In this document: positions 23,366-34,100 of the stretch, piece by piece
Layout: each line of letters starts with the position of its first letter
Numbering within the stretch: position 1 is the stretch's first letter
Program-made: the position numbers and the translations under genes
DNA from: Alitta virens
Lineage: Eukaryota; Annelida; Polychaeta; Phyllodocida; Nereididae
Direction: 5' to 3'
Length of the DNA stretch: 64,000 bases
Assembly (NCBI GenBank): GCA_932294295.1
Contig: OW028584.1
Span: forward strand, 4,265,407-4,329,406
The notes under the pieces: model-generated
What the model was told of the DNA's origin: nothing
What the model saw: only the letters and a program-made list of their open reading frames with translations
The model's database searches: none

Positions 23366-25033
23366 CTGGACAAAGGCCTTGCTCACCACAATGGCCAACC
23401 GGCAACTGGGTGGGAGGTAGTCGATCATGTTCCACTCAAATGCAAAATAAGTCGATTTAAATCTTTTTCTCCAATTCCAAGTTTCCAGTGTTGAGTATTC
23501 CATTCATTTGTGCAGAGGAAGACGATCACCCTCCAACATCTCTCCCCGATATCTCGCTGCTTCTTTTGGGGTGTATCTCTGATCAACGAGGACAGCGACT
23601 ACATCGAGAGAGACTTCCATTCCTTTGCAAGAACCGTTTCCTTCTCTGATTAACTTCCACGGACCTTTTACGACAACCGGTCTGAGGTCAATGCCCTCCC
23701 AGCTGATCTTGCCCAGGGCCTCAATCAGACTCAAGTTCAGTTCATAAAAGAATTCAAATAAATTCCACTTCACTCCTGCAATATATACACTTTCATCTCC
23801 ATCATAATATCCATCAAAACAAATCTGAACATCCCCCTCGTCCAGTCGTCCACTCTTCAACTTCTCTCTCATGCTCCCACAAATTCGAATTTTAGCAATT
23901 TCCTTGAATTTCGTCTTTTCTACCAAACGCTCAAAAAGTTTCACGAGTTCTTTACTTAAATCTTCCGCTTCTTTTTCCGATAAGACGAGCATCGGTTTCA
24001 TTTTCTCAAGAACTCCTTCATTTGCTTCTATTACTCCACGACAAAGTTCTTTATGTCTGACATCAGGGTGGGGTTCACTAGCGCGGCTTCCAAGATCTTG
24101 TGGGGTAAATCCAAACCGATCAACGACATTTTCATTATTCCTAAAACGTAATAGGAATTGAATTGCTCGTTCGTTGCGGTGAAACTCTGCCAGATGCAAA
24201 GGGGTGCACCCGTTCACGTCTCTTGCATCGATGTATTTCTCGATTATTTTAGGAGGAAGAAATTTGAGAGAGTCGAGGAATATAACGGCCAGATGAAGGG
24301 GACTTCTTTTCATCCAGTTATAGTAAACTAATGTTATATATCCCAATATTCCATATTTGTATTTCCTTGGCAGGCACATGTCTTTGAATGATTCTTCTAT
24401 TAATTCTTCACTGAATTTTTCTCGTTCATTTCCAATAAAAAGGAAGCAGTTTATCAGTTTTCCTGACTCCAAACATTCTTCCCATTTGTCGTACATCGAA
24501 TGCACCAGTTTCCTTCCTGAATGAATCATTTCCTCAGAAACTGAATGAAGTTCTCCCAGGAAATTCAGATCAAATTTAGATCTTTCAAATTTTAGATTTT
24601 TCCTGCTCATTGAAACAAGAATCTTCAAGTAAGACAAAGTCCACTCTTCACTCCTTGTTAATACTTTGGTCCTGTATAGAATCTCTTTCAGCTGTTTATC
24701 TGTGGGTTGTGCTCCACCCTCTGCACACACTCTCAGCATTTCCACAACAAACAATCTAACATTGTACCATTCACGTAAGTCTCCAGGGAATATCGCATCC
24801 CATTCATGTTGTGCTATTTGACGGTTTTTTGCAATAATCCTCACTATGTCCATCACAATGCCCATGAATCTTGGATGGTTTATCTCCTTCAAATTCTTCT
24901 CAGCTGTATCATTCAGTTTCATCTTGTACGAATGCGATTCCAGTTTCTCACAGTTTTTGTCAAACTCCGCAACTTCTCAAGTTTCTCCTGTGTCCATTTT
25001 CTTTCTCCAAATTCTTGCTCAATCCATTTCAGT
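23366..25033 (-). CDS. Gene A exon 2: helical N-region, ankyrin repeats and Mab-21/cGAS-like nucleotidyltransferase core
   Basis: This is the main exon of gene A (acceptor ttattttgcag, donor cag/gtgagt). Numbering uses the inferred 723-residue product of the three exons. Residues 17-250 are a charged, mostly helical region without a recognised domain. Residues 257-333 hold two to three ankyrin repeats (SPLHLAV; GCTPLHLAEF; FGFTPQDLG). Residues 395-570 match the Mab-21/cGAS nucleotidyltransferase core: CGSMREKL carries the GS motif (402-403), DEGDVQI the E-x-D metal ligands (E415, D417), and MEVSLDVVAVLV the third acid (D493). LPPSCRLAIVVSKAFVQ fits the family's later helix. All three catalytic acids are present, so activity is plausible; such enzymes make cyclic or linear oligonucleotide second messengers on sensing nucleic acid. 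Odd features: the frame shifts by one base near 24962-24966, and TGA interrupts it at 23504-23506, after which it stays open in frame to the donor. Either consensus errors or a decaying gene. Confidence 0.85.
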
Positions 25034-25462
25034 CTGCAAAATAAATAATTATGCTTTAGATTACATCAAATAAAATAATTTTCAGTATCTAATTTTTCCC
25101 ACAGCTTTTTAATGATAAAGCTTATGTAACAATATACTAACATATCAATTAAAACTAAATACTAATTATGATCATATTCAGTCACTAAACTGTTTAAAGT
25201 AAATATATCAATATTTTACATGTTTATGCAAATTATGGTCATTTTAAATTTACTGAATATGTCAACTTGACTCAAAATTACCAAAAAAGGAAAAAAAATC
25301 AAATGCTATAATCTCAGTGGACAAATGATTTTCAGTTAGAATGACATAAAATTCATTTTCAACAACAATGTTAAATTTTTCTGATGACAGTGATGTGTTG
25401 CTTTGACATTTGTCTGTCATTCTCAATTTGTTGACAAAAATGTCAGGCATGTCCCATCTCAC
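25034..25462 (-). other. Gene A intron 1
   Basis: A 429-bp intron with a gtgaga donor at 25461-25462 and a tttgcag acceptor at 25034-25035. It is a phase-2 intron: AG of exon 1 plus A of exon 2 make an Arg codon. Confidence 0.75.
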
Positions 25463-25509
25463 CTGTCAAGATTGCTCCTGAAATACTTGACACATTCACA
25501 AACATCCAT
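25463..25509 (-). CDS. Gene A exon 1 (start exon)
   Basis: The ATG at 25507-25509 opens a 15-codon exon, MDVCECVKYFRSNLD, ending in AG before a gacag/gtgaga donor. Spliced to exon 2 it reads on without a break as R-LKWIEQEFGERKWTQ, so phase and sense both agree. A TATA box and CRE-like sites lie 90-160 bp upstream at the expected distance, which supports this ATG as the true start. There is no signal peptide: the segment is short, charged and Cys-containing, so a cytosolic protein is expected. Confidence 0.75.
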
Positions 25510-25598
25510 TTAACACTAAACAGCTAGATAACTTGAATAAATCTAAAAAAGCACAAACCACAACTTGTCACTGAGCCTGCTCTCTCCAAACAGCAGCT

Positions 25599-25605
25599 TT
25601 TTATA
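25599..25605 (-). promoter_or_regulatory. TATA box of gene A
   Basis: The minus strand reads cattttataaaaagctgctg, with TATAAAA complementary to 25599-25605. It lies 90 bp upstream of the ATG. Transcription would start about 30 bp downstream, near 25570, leaving a 5' leader of about 60 bases. Confidence 0.6.
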
Positions 25606-25618
25606 AAATGTTCCACAG

Positions 25619-25669
25619 TGATGTCATCAAAACAAACAAGTGACGTCACCAAACCAACAGATGGCGTCA
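25619..25669 (-). promoter_or_regulatory. Three CRE/ATF-like sites in the gene A promoter
   Basis: TGATGTCA (25619-25626), the perfect palindromic CRE TGACGTCA (25641-25648) and TGGCGTCA (25662-25669) are spaced 22 and 21 bp apart, two helical turns. The linkers (caaaacaaacaa, ccaaaccaacag) are also similar, so the array arose by tandem duplication of a 21-22 bp unit. They sit 14-70 bp upstream of the TATA box. CREB/ATF or AP-1 family control of gene A is the obvious inference. Confidence 0.6.
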
Positions 25670-26132
25670 CTGTACAGTCATTTTTATTTGCCTATTGGCA
25701 GCAGGCGCCACCTGAGGGAACAATCAGTAAAATGCCTGAGTTCAGAATCACATAACAAGATTTCTGCAATTCTGCTCAGGATATTTGTGTTATCACTAGT
25801 GCATGTGGCCAATTATGCAGAACTTACTTTTTTCTGTACATATTTTATTATATTACTTTTAATATTGTTTAGAAATATTTATCTTTATATGGAATACATT
25901 ATTTTTGTACTGTGTAGTACTACACTTGGGTTTACAATATGTCTATAAAATCTAATATTATGAATTGAAGGAAGTTCAATGTCATCTAATGTTATTTTGT
26001 ATCAATGATACATATTTCCAATATTTCAGAATAATGTCAAATGCAAAATATTTCATTGAGTTTCTTGCAACAGAGTTTTGCGCATATCATATAGGCTTAC
26101 ATGTTATGAATTCAATGAATATGAAGCTCCGC

Positions 26133-26185
26133 TAAAATAAAACATAGGCTGCTGCAGCAGCACACCCTCGGCAAATTTGAGAAAA
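26133..26185 (-). repeat. Dispersed repeat with gctgctgcagcagcc core, inverted copy
   Basis: Read on the minus strand it gives aaatttgccgagggtgtgct and then the palindromic ctgcagcagcctatg, matching 7925-7980. Confidence 0.6.
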
Positions 26186-29154
26186 TTTAACAATGGAGGT
26201 CAGATTGTAGGCTGGTACACTGATTTGTGAGCACAACAGAGTATTGCCATATAATTTTGCTGTACCCCAGGTTGCATATATAGTGATTAGTGTGCCTATG
26301 ATGCGATGTAGGGTCGGAACGGCTTCCATGGCAATTTTTGGAAGTTGCCATTTATGACACATTTTTCTCAATAAACACGTTAGCATACCTTATTTTGTCG
26401 TTGTGTACATGAGGACTATCCTGTTTACTATCGCATCACCCCATATTGATGAGAAAGTCATTGGAAACATCTTTTTAAAGAGCATTTTCATAAATTCACA
26501 TTGGCTTGTTAAAGCATTGCCATAGCCACGCCCTCAAGTCAAGTGTCAGTATGTGCCACTGTTGCTGTAGTGGCGGAAAAGTGAGGATCCAAGCAGAGGA
26601 AGTACTCTGATCTCAGACAGAAGGGCTTTGAAGTGGGAAGTAAGTTACGATCAACAGGACAGGCAATTGGCTAAAGGTGTTGATTTTAATTTATTGATAT
26701 CAGAGTAGGCTCAATTATTTAAGTTCCTCCCCATGCAAATCGCTATTACATGAGGCAAATTGCAGAATTATTTTATGCAGAGCTTTTTAAAAATTAACTG
26801 TAATGCCCATCTCAAAGATTATATCAGTGCTTTGGCTATATAAATATAAACATATTATTTAAATATATATAAATATATTCTTTATTACAATGTAATATCA
26901 TTACATATGTTTTTAGACAACAAAGCATTAAAAAAATACAGATACATGTGTCACTACAGAAATGAACAACCACAAACATCTATCTGAATGAGAATATAGA
27001 GCTTTGTAAAAATTAACTGTAATGCCCATCTCAAATATTATATATATTATATATTTTCTACATTAAGATTTTTTAAGAAAATACTGCTGGTCAACAATCC
27101 CCCCCTCCCCCATATTATCAGTTTTCCCCAGACCACCCCCCCCCCCTTCCTGACATCTGTAGAATCTTCAGGTCCACCCCCCCCCCTCTTTTTTTAAATG
27201 GAAAAGCCCTTAGGGTCACGTTGTTGTCTAATCTGATAATTATTCTTATTATAACTTTTTATGTAGACACTAGACAGGTTATGATGACATTTCAGAGAAA
27301 TGCATTTCATAGACCCACTGATCTTGGCCAACCATTCGGTCCATGCAGTGTTCCAATTTATACAGGTTCTCCTTTATCATACCATAATATTAGTCTTGCT
27401 TAGTTATATACATGTACTTAATTTTGATATTCAAACAATCTCTGGTGTTTTACTGGAAATGCTCGAAATGGTACATCAATTGTACATAAAAATATAGTCA
27501 GCAATTAATGCTGCTGCCACAAAGCCACACTATGGATAAAATATCATAAATTAGGCTGTATCACTATCGGTGCAAGATCGTGAGTCAGTATTGCTTCTCA
27601 ATTTTGGCAGACATAGCAATTTGAAATGCTGCATGTTTCTAAGTAATTATTTAAGATGACCTTAGATAACCTGCCAAGCTGTATGAATGAATTTTGTTGG
27701 TTATTATGGAGGGAGTCTGGTTATATTGCATAGTGTTAAATCTTCTAGAAGATACCAAATGTTTGTCTCATAATTATGAGTGAAAAGTTTAGCACAGCCA
27801 ATTAATTAAATAATCAGGAGATAATTTATTGTCAAATTTATACACAAATCCAGCGATCTGTTTTTTTCGTCTTTTCAAATCATAATTTGTTATCAATCAT
27901 ACCTTCAGAATCATTCATTATAAACTTCAGACATCTAACATAAATGTTATCTAATCTTTGGACATAGTCAAGGTAGTAAAATACCACAACGGATGGAAAA
28001 TATTAAAAATTTAAAAATACAAATACTTTCATTAAAGCAATTCGGGCTTGTTCACATGTAACCTTATATAATATCCTTTGACTAAAAAGATTTTTTAGCA
28101 TCAATTGTAAATTTCTAATACCTAACAATTTAACCACATTTACAGAATTTGTAGTAATACAGTGTGTCACTGATAATAGTGATATCAATTTTGCTGCCTA
28201 TGAAACAATTGCTTTTGCGATCTTATATCATTAACTGGAAATTATTAGGATTTGTTTAAATATATAATAATATACATGCTTAATGATTGAGAAAGGTGAA
28301 TAGTTTACTCATTCTAAAACATTGCATGCTAAACTGTTAGGAATGAAAATTGATTCTTTGGATGTTGTCGCATTCTTGAAAGTTGCTAATTTTCTGACAT
28401 CAATTTAGCGATCTGTTGTTTCACAAGCTGTTTCACAGGTCAAAGTCATAGTATCCAAGGAGGTGTTTATTTCAGCTGAAACAATAAAACAATAAAGCAT
28501 TAAGAGACATTTTCTCTGTCAAATGAGGTTTGTTAATCAATTTTGCATATGTCTGTGTATAGCTCACTGAGCATCAGGGTCCTTTTCATAGCATCTGTAA
28601 ATTACACAGGAAAAAGACTGGATGTGGTGGTTACTCAAATGAAATGCCCTAAAATAACATGCAAATCCTATGGCATCAAGCTAGAACTGACCATTAAATA
28701 ACAGGGCCTGCAGAACTTACTAACAACCCATCATTAAAAAAAAGTAGGACGCTGACAGTTTCATTCCTTAACAATTGAGTGACTACAAACTGTGCAGAAA
28801 TACTTATATCATACCAGGTGCAGTGATGACTCCTCAGAATGTTGATGTTCAGTGGGCCAGACATGCCTCATACCATTTATTTCATTACAGGGTTGGTCCT
28901 CTGTTGCGGTCGCGGAACTTGATCAATATAACTATCACTGAAAATAGAACAAAAAATCATTAAAACCATGGTAAATACATAGTCACGACATACCATATGC
29001 AACATAAATGTCCCAGAAAAATAAAGGAATACAAAATAACTGATGCTCCATTCAATTTTAAACATTCCTTCCATCTTGAATAGAGCTACCCAGAGCCATA
29101 GGCAAATGTTATAACAAAATATTCTTCTATATGTGTACAAGTACCTCAACATAC

Positions 29155-29241
29155 CTTATTATAGATATTTTGTCTGGTTTCTATTCTTCAAGATACGCAA
29201 ACGTGTTGGTTTCCATTCCACCCTACAGTTGCCTTGGGTAC
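29155..29241 (-). CDS. Isolated candidate exon related to 18485-18639
   Basis: Acceptor aatttcag/gtaccc and donor ataag/gtatgttg on the minus strand. One frame is open almost to the donor (TQGNCRVEWKPTRLRILKNR) but ends in TAA codons. The other frame, matching the related element at 18485, has two stops. Possibly a decayed exon or part of a repeat carrying splice-like signals. Product unrecognised. Confidence 0.22.
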
Positions 29242-30238
29242 CTGAAATTTAAATCAAAATGCCCTGTTAACTATTCAGACCTGACTTGCATTTGACAGCA
29301 GCTGAGGGAACTTGTCACTTTAAAAGACTTGGACTGTAATCAAGACTTTTTAGTTACCTAATACCACAGGCACTTGTCGAACAATTTAGCACTTTCAGTA
29401 CTCTCTCCCAACCAACAATTGTTACATTATTGAGCACCTCAATGTCAATGTCTCAATGTTACAGGGTTCACAATGCATTCTTTTTTATATTTTTTTATGA
29501 CTGATTGATTTTATAATGTGATTTTATGTACCTGACAATTTAAAAAAATAAAAAACACATTTATTTTAATTAATTGTGACATTGAGTTTACTCCCAATTC
29601 AGTTTTTAATTTCTGTTTTATTTTTATTTTTCATTGCTACATGCAGCAGGCTAAATATAAGTCAAACAGGCAAGTTACAGTTCCCTTAAATTTCAATGAG
29701 GAAAATATTTTTGAGCAATAATATAGTAATTAAAATATTGCAATTGTTGTGGGTTTCAGTCCATAAAAGGGGTTTTGCTCTTTAAAATTACAAAAAAAAG
29801 AACATAATTATGAGACTACAATTATGATGATAGAATACAGACACAGATATCAGTGAACATTTTTTGTAGTATGCACTTTTTGGGTTGTGGCAGGGGGCTT
29901 TATGCGCAAGGGAGATGATCTTTTCACTTTTTTTTCCATGCCTAGCCCGAGAAACTGACTGACCACACGCCGCTGTTGGCTCTTATTCATATTGTGACGT
30001 TTATAGTGAGCTGTTACAAATATCAGATAGTAAACAAACTAAGCGTACATCAAATTTTTCACGCTAGGCTATGCCTAGTTCCGGTGTGTGGCTGCTCCGA
30101 CAGCTTTGATATGCAGCCAGGAGCTAGGCTTTCCTGTCTTTGAAGTCAATGTCAAATTGTCAATTGATTACACAATGCAACCCTTTTACTAGTTTTAGAA
30201 ATTTTGACAATGCCAGATAGCCAGATTATAGTGTACAA

Positions 30239-30354
30239 ATATTGACTGACGCGAGGGCACTTGTACATTTTATTTGACTTGAGGGAGTGATAGTTGCAAC
30301 TATCACTCGAGGGGCAAATAAAATTTACTAGGGCCTGAAGTAACCAGTCAATAT
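30239..30354. repeat. 116-bp palindromic (foldback) element
   Basis: It starts with atattgactg and ends with cagtcaatat. The inner arms are ttttatttgac...gagtgatagttg and caactatcactc...caaataaaat, meeting at tagttgcaacta. The near-complete dyad with AT-rich arms is a typical short MITE or foldback element. Confidence 0.75.
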
Positions 30355-30779
30355 CTGTTTTATTATACCCTCACAAACTGAAATTTAGGCCTATTATTTT
30401 TTTACTAATTGATGTGTAGGTAAGCAATGACAGAAAAAAGGTAAATTTAATGTTGTAGATTTGAACAAAATTAGGACCTCACAGAATTTAAAAAGAAAAA
30501 GTTTTTTAAATGACCTATTTGGTTTAAATTAGGCAAATGTATCGTAAATTTGGTTTTGACAAACTACTGAAAACTGAATAGAGCTTGTGTGCAATATAAA
30601 TTAATTGTTGTTTGAATTCAAACATAATTTTTGTTTCACAAGCACAAAATTATTTCAATTATTTATTTAGGCCTAGTACCTGTATGCCAAATATTAAGAC
30701 AAATTAGCGTGATGTGGTTATATAGCGCAGGCGCATACGTGATCGGCAAAAACACAATCCATGGGATTCACAATCATTG

Positions 30780-31150
30780 TCCCTTTCTCCCTTAATATTT
30801 GGTCTAAGTTTCGATCCGAAAACACGTGCAGAATCAGCATCATGTAAGATCACTTTCAAAGGTTTAATTGGGCGATGCTCTTCATGACATTTGCCATGAT
30901 GCTTGTGAAACTGCTTGTCTGCCTTCTCCTATTCATATCTCACTTAAGATTGGGTCTATTTTTGATCTGAAAACACACCATTACAGCTAATCACTGGATC
31001 TTTATGAAGGACCAGCATCGTGTCCAACAGCGCAAAGAGCGTCGTCATAAATATTTGCAGTCTCTACTTCACGCATTTTACTACCTCAGAGCTTGAATCG
31101 ACGACGCTCTTCATGATGTTGGCCATGACGCTGGTCACTATTCTTAACGA
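30780..31150 (+). repeat. Diverged tandem duplication, unit about 200 bp
   Basis: Two units share tttggtctaagtttcgatc / attgggtctatttttgatc, then ccgaaaacac / ctgaaaacac, and end gatgctcttcatgacatttg / gacgctcttcatgatgttgg. Internally, catgacgctggtcac and gaccagcatcgtg are also inverted relative to each other. Confidence 0.6.
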
Positions 31151-31199
31151 ATAGTCAAGGAGGTAATGACGTCAGACTAGTGAGCATATCCATGCTAAA

Positions 31200-34100
31200 A
31201 GTTAAAACTGATCAGATACAGAAAGATAGCATATTATTTTATTTCATAGTGAAACAAATATTTGTTTTTTGCATGGTTATTTTTTGAGAAATCAATAAAT
31301 CAATGTTTAAAGTAGCAGGAGTCTTATTCTGTCCATGTGGAGGGTAAACCCGACCACCTAAAATGTATGCTCCTTGCAGATGCTTCAGCTGAATTATAGA
31401 TGGCAGCACTTATCCTTGCTTGAGAGAAGGGGTCATCTCAAAACTAACATTTAGCTTCTGATGAAATTAGCAGTGGGATTGCCTACATCTAATATTTTTG
31501 GATTGTTTTTTAATGTTTTGGCTGTATAATTTTATTGAAGTGGCTCTGTGGAGGAAAATGCATATTAATTTATGAATACATCAATAATTCATGCTAACTT
31601 ATTTTCCATTTAATTTAGAAAAATATAAAGACCATCTCCGCAGGCTAAATTGTTGTGCTTGCTGCAAAATTGATGGGTGGATGGCTGTCTCTGACCGGGA
31701 CCCTCAAACCGCGAGAGTTCCTAGAAACTGATTTAGACTAAAATTCTCACATAACTTAGAACCCAGCCACTATTGACCTATGGTCCTTGATTCAAAGTTA
31801 CCGCCAGAATTATGATATTATACACTCTCCAAAGCAATCTAGAGCACTGAATATAGAACAATTTTGTGTATCCGACAATAATTCGAAAATAATTAAGCAG
31901 TTTACGTGTAGACAGGGTGGACGGGATTAGCCTCCCAACATTTTCTGGCCTAATGAAAGGATGGTAATTTCGTTTACTCATAAATTGGTATTTATTTGCA
32001 GGCAATGTGTGTAACACACCTGTTTTTTTAACTTTGAAGTGTTTGCCATTTTCAGATGGTCCCTGATCACCAAGTCAGCTGAGGCTAAAAATCCCATTTC
32101 TGGAAAATTCCTGCTGATGACGTCATATTCGAAGGCAACAAGCAAATTAGTACAATGTTCATTTGTTTGTTTTAGATGCACAGAATTGAATTCTAATGCA
32201 TTTTTTCAAGCAATATGATGACAGCAGTCATTAAATGAATTGCAACGACTGTGGTATTTATAATACAAAATATCTTCAAAAACACAAAACTCCCAGTGCT
32301 GAACAAGCAAGTATACGAGATTAGCCTCCTGGACGAAATTACCCAACCGGACTCTGGTGCCCAAGTAGACCGATCCATCAGTCCCTACATGTAGATCTAT
32401 ACTGATTCCAAACCATAGGTTTTAGAATAATCCAAATTTTCAGACCCAATAACTTACGTCATAAATGTTGCCAAATATTTCTCTATAATTATGTGAAATT
32501 ACTAGCCACATAACTGACTTAATTACCTAGAAATAAGACATAGATCGTGAGGAAATCGTGCTAAAAAAAAAGTTGTGATTGTCACGCTGTTCTCAAAAAA
32601 TATCAGAGAAAAACTAATCGGCGTTAATGACGACACAGGCCATTCCTCATGATAACAAGTTGTGGCGTCAGAACCACAATCTGGCTTTAGCAAAGGCAAG
32701 AAGCTCCTGCTGGTCGGATTTGGATCAAATTTGGTTTGTAATAGCATTGACAGCACTTCTTGAAAAAAAAACCCAGAATTTTTGTTTTTGCTTCAAATCC
32801 ACTCCTAGGGACACCTAATATATAAAATAAATGTAAAAACTCTAATTTATTGCATAACTTTCCTCCTTTTTTAGATTTTGTAACTTAAGGCCGGCTTTTC
32901 AGCCATAAAATGGACAAAAAATTATCCAGTTCATTACCAATTATCTATGTAACCTATAATGAAAAATAAGGTGTCAAACGATTGGATATGTTTTTAACAT
33001 AATATCCCTGCAGTTTATTCAGCATAGAATTCATCATAATTCAACATATGGCATGTTAAAGGCCAAAAGTTGTGGCGAAAATGGACCCCGCCACCCTTTT
33101 CGCTGCTGCGCGAGTGCCTTGGCAAGCATGCAATACATGCCAAAGCAGCAGATTCATCACAACACAGGCCACTAAAATCGCCCTAACTCCTCTCCAAGTG
33201 CACAGAATTTCACAAAATAAAAGTTGTTATGTCCAAAGTGGTATCATCACGTTTCAACCTAAATTTGTGGAACAAAAAACTTAAACGCAAAATTTGTCAA
33301 CAAAATCTAGCCGTTTCACTGCCAACGTGCACTATACTACTTCCTCATAACCTTGTCCCTTAATTTTATGTGTTTCCCCCATGATTCTTTGCTTTTTTCT
33401 ATGTCAAATCAGCTGTAATGTGTGGCAAGGTAAGCTGGATCAACTTTCTGCTAGGTCGCGGCGATTTTCGACACTAGCGCCCCTTGCGGGTGCAGTCATT
33501 GCTGTTTGTAATGGTGCCCTTTCTGATTCTAGTTCTAATGGAGTGAACATCATTAACGTACACCCAAAACTGAATTAAAGCGCAAGTTAAAACAGTTTTG
33601 GCAGAATTTCCCTATTATGTGAAACCGCACTGGTGCCCGAGGGCACTATTACATTCTAAGTCCAAAGTGAACCCAGTGAACTGGGTCAGAAACAATAGTC
33701 GGTTGTGAAATGGATCTGCAAATTACTCAGCCACTACCCCATAAACTGACATGAAACTTCACATACAGTCATTAAATGGCAATATCATGCTAAATACCTC
33801 GTTTTTGTGAATCATCGTCATTTTTGTTTTTTAAAAGAGATTTCTTAAATGTTATGTAACCAGACGTCACGCATGCTTCTGTGGTGTGGGCGGCGTAAAA
33901 TGCGGACCAGCAGTCATTTTTCCGCTGGCAAAGATCGTTTGCTTGTCATGTATAGTACTGTAGGTTAATGCTCTGATTAGCAAATTAATATATATATATT
34001 ATTATAGATTTTGATTCAGACACTTTTACATATATACGGCCTACAATATAAAAGATTTCGCATGATTTAAAAACAAATGGAAAAGTTAAAATGTAACAAT

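Larger units (their letters stand above)
25700..30230. other. No confident gene; dispersed repeats only
   Basis: The 5' flank of gene A and beyond. It holds a repeat copy at 26133-26185, C-runs at 27100-27187, AT-rich tracts and one weak exon candidate at 29155-29241. The small open frames lack splice or coding support. Confidence 0.5.

Noticed and set aside
23504..23506. Selenocysteine recoding of the TGA
   Set aside because: No selenoprotein of this family is known, no SECIS-like structure was apparent in the available 3' sequence, and other frame breaks in the same gene favour error or decay.
23871..24161. 96-codon plus-strand frame
   Set aside because: It is antisense to gene A exon 2, which has domain motifs and splice sites on the other strand.
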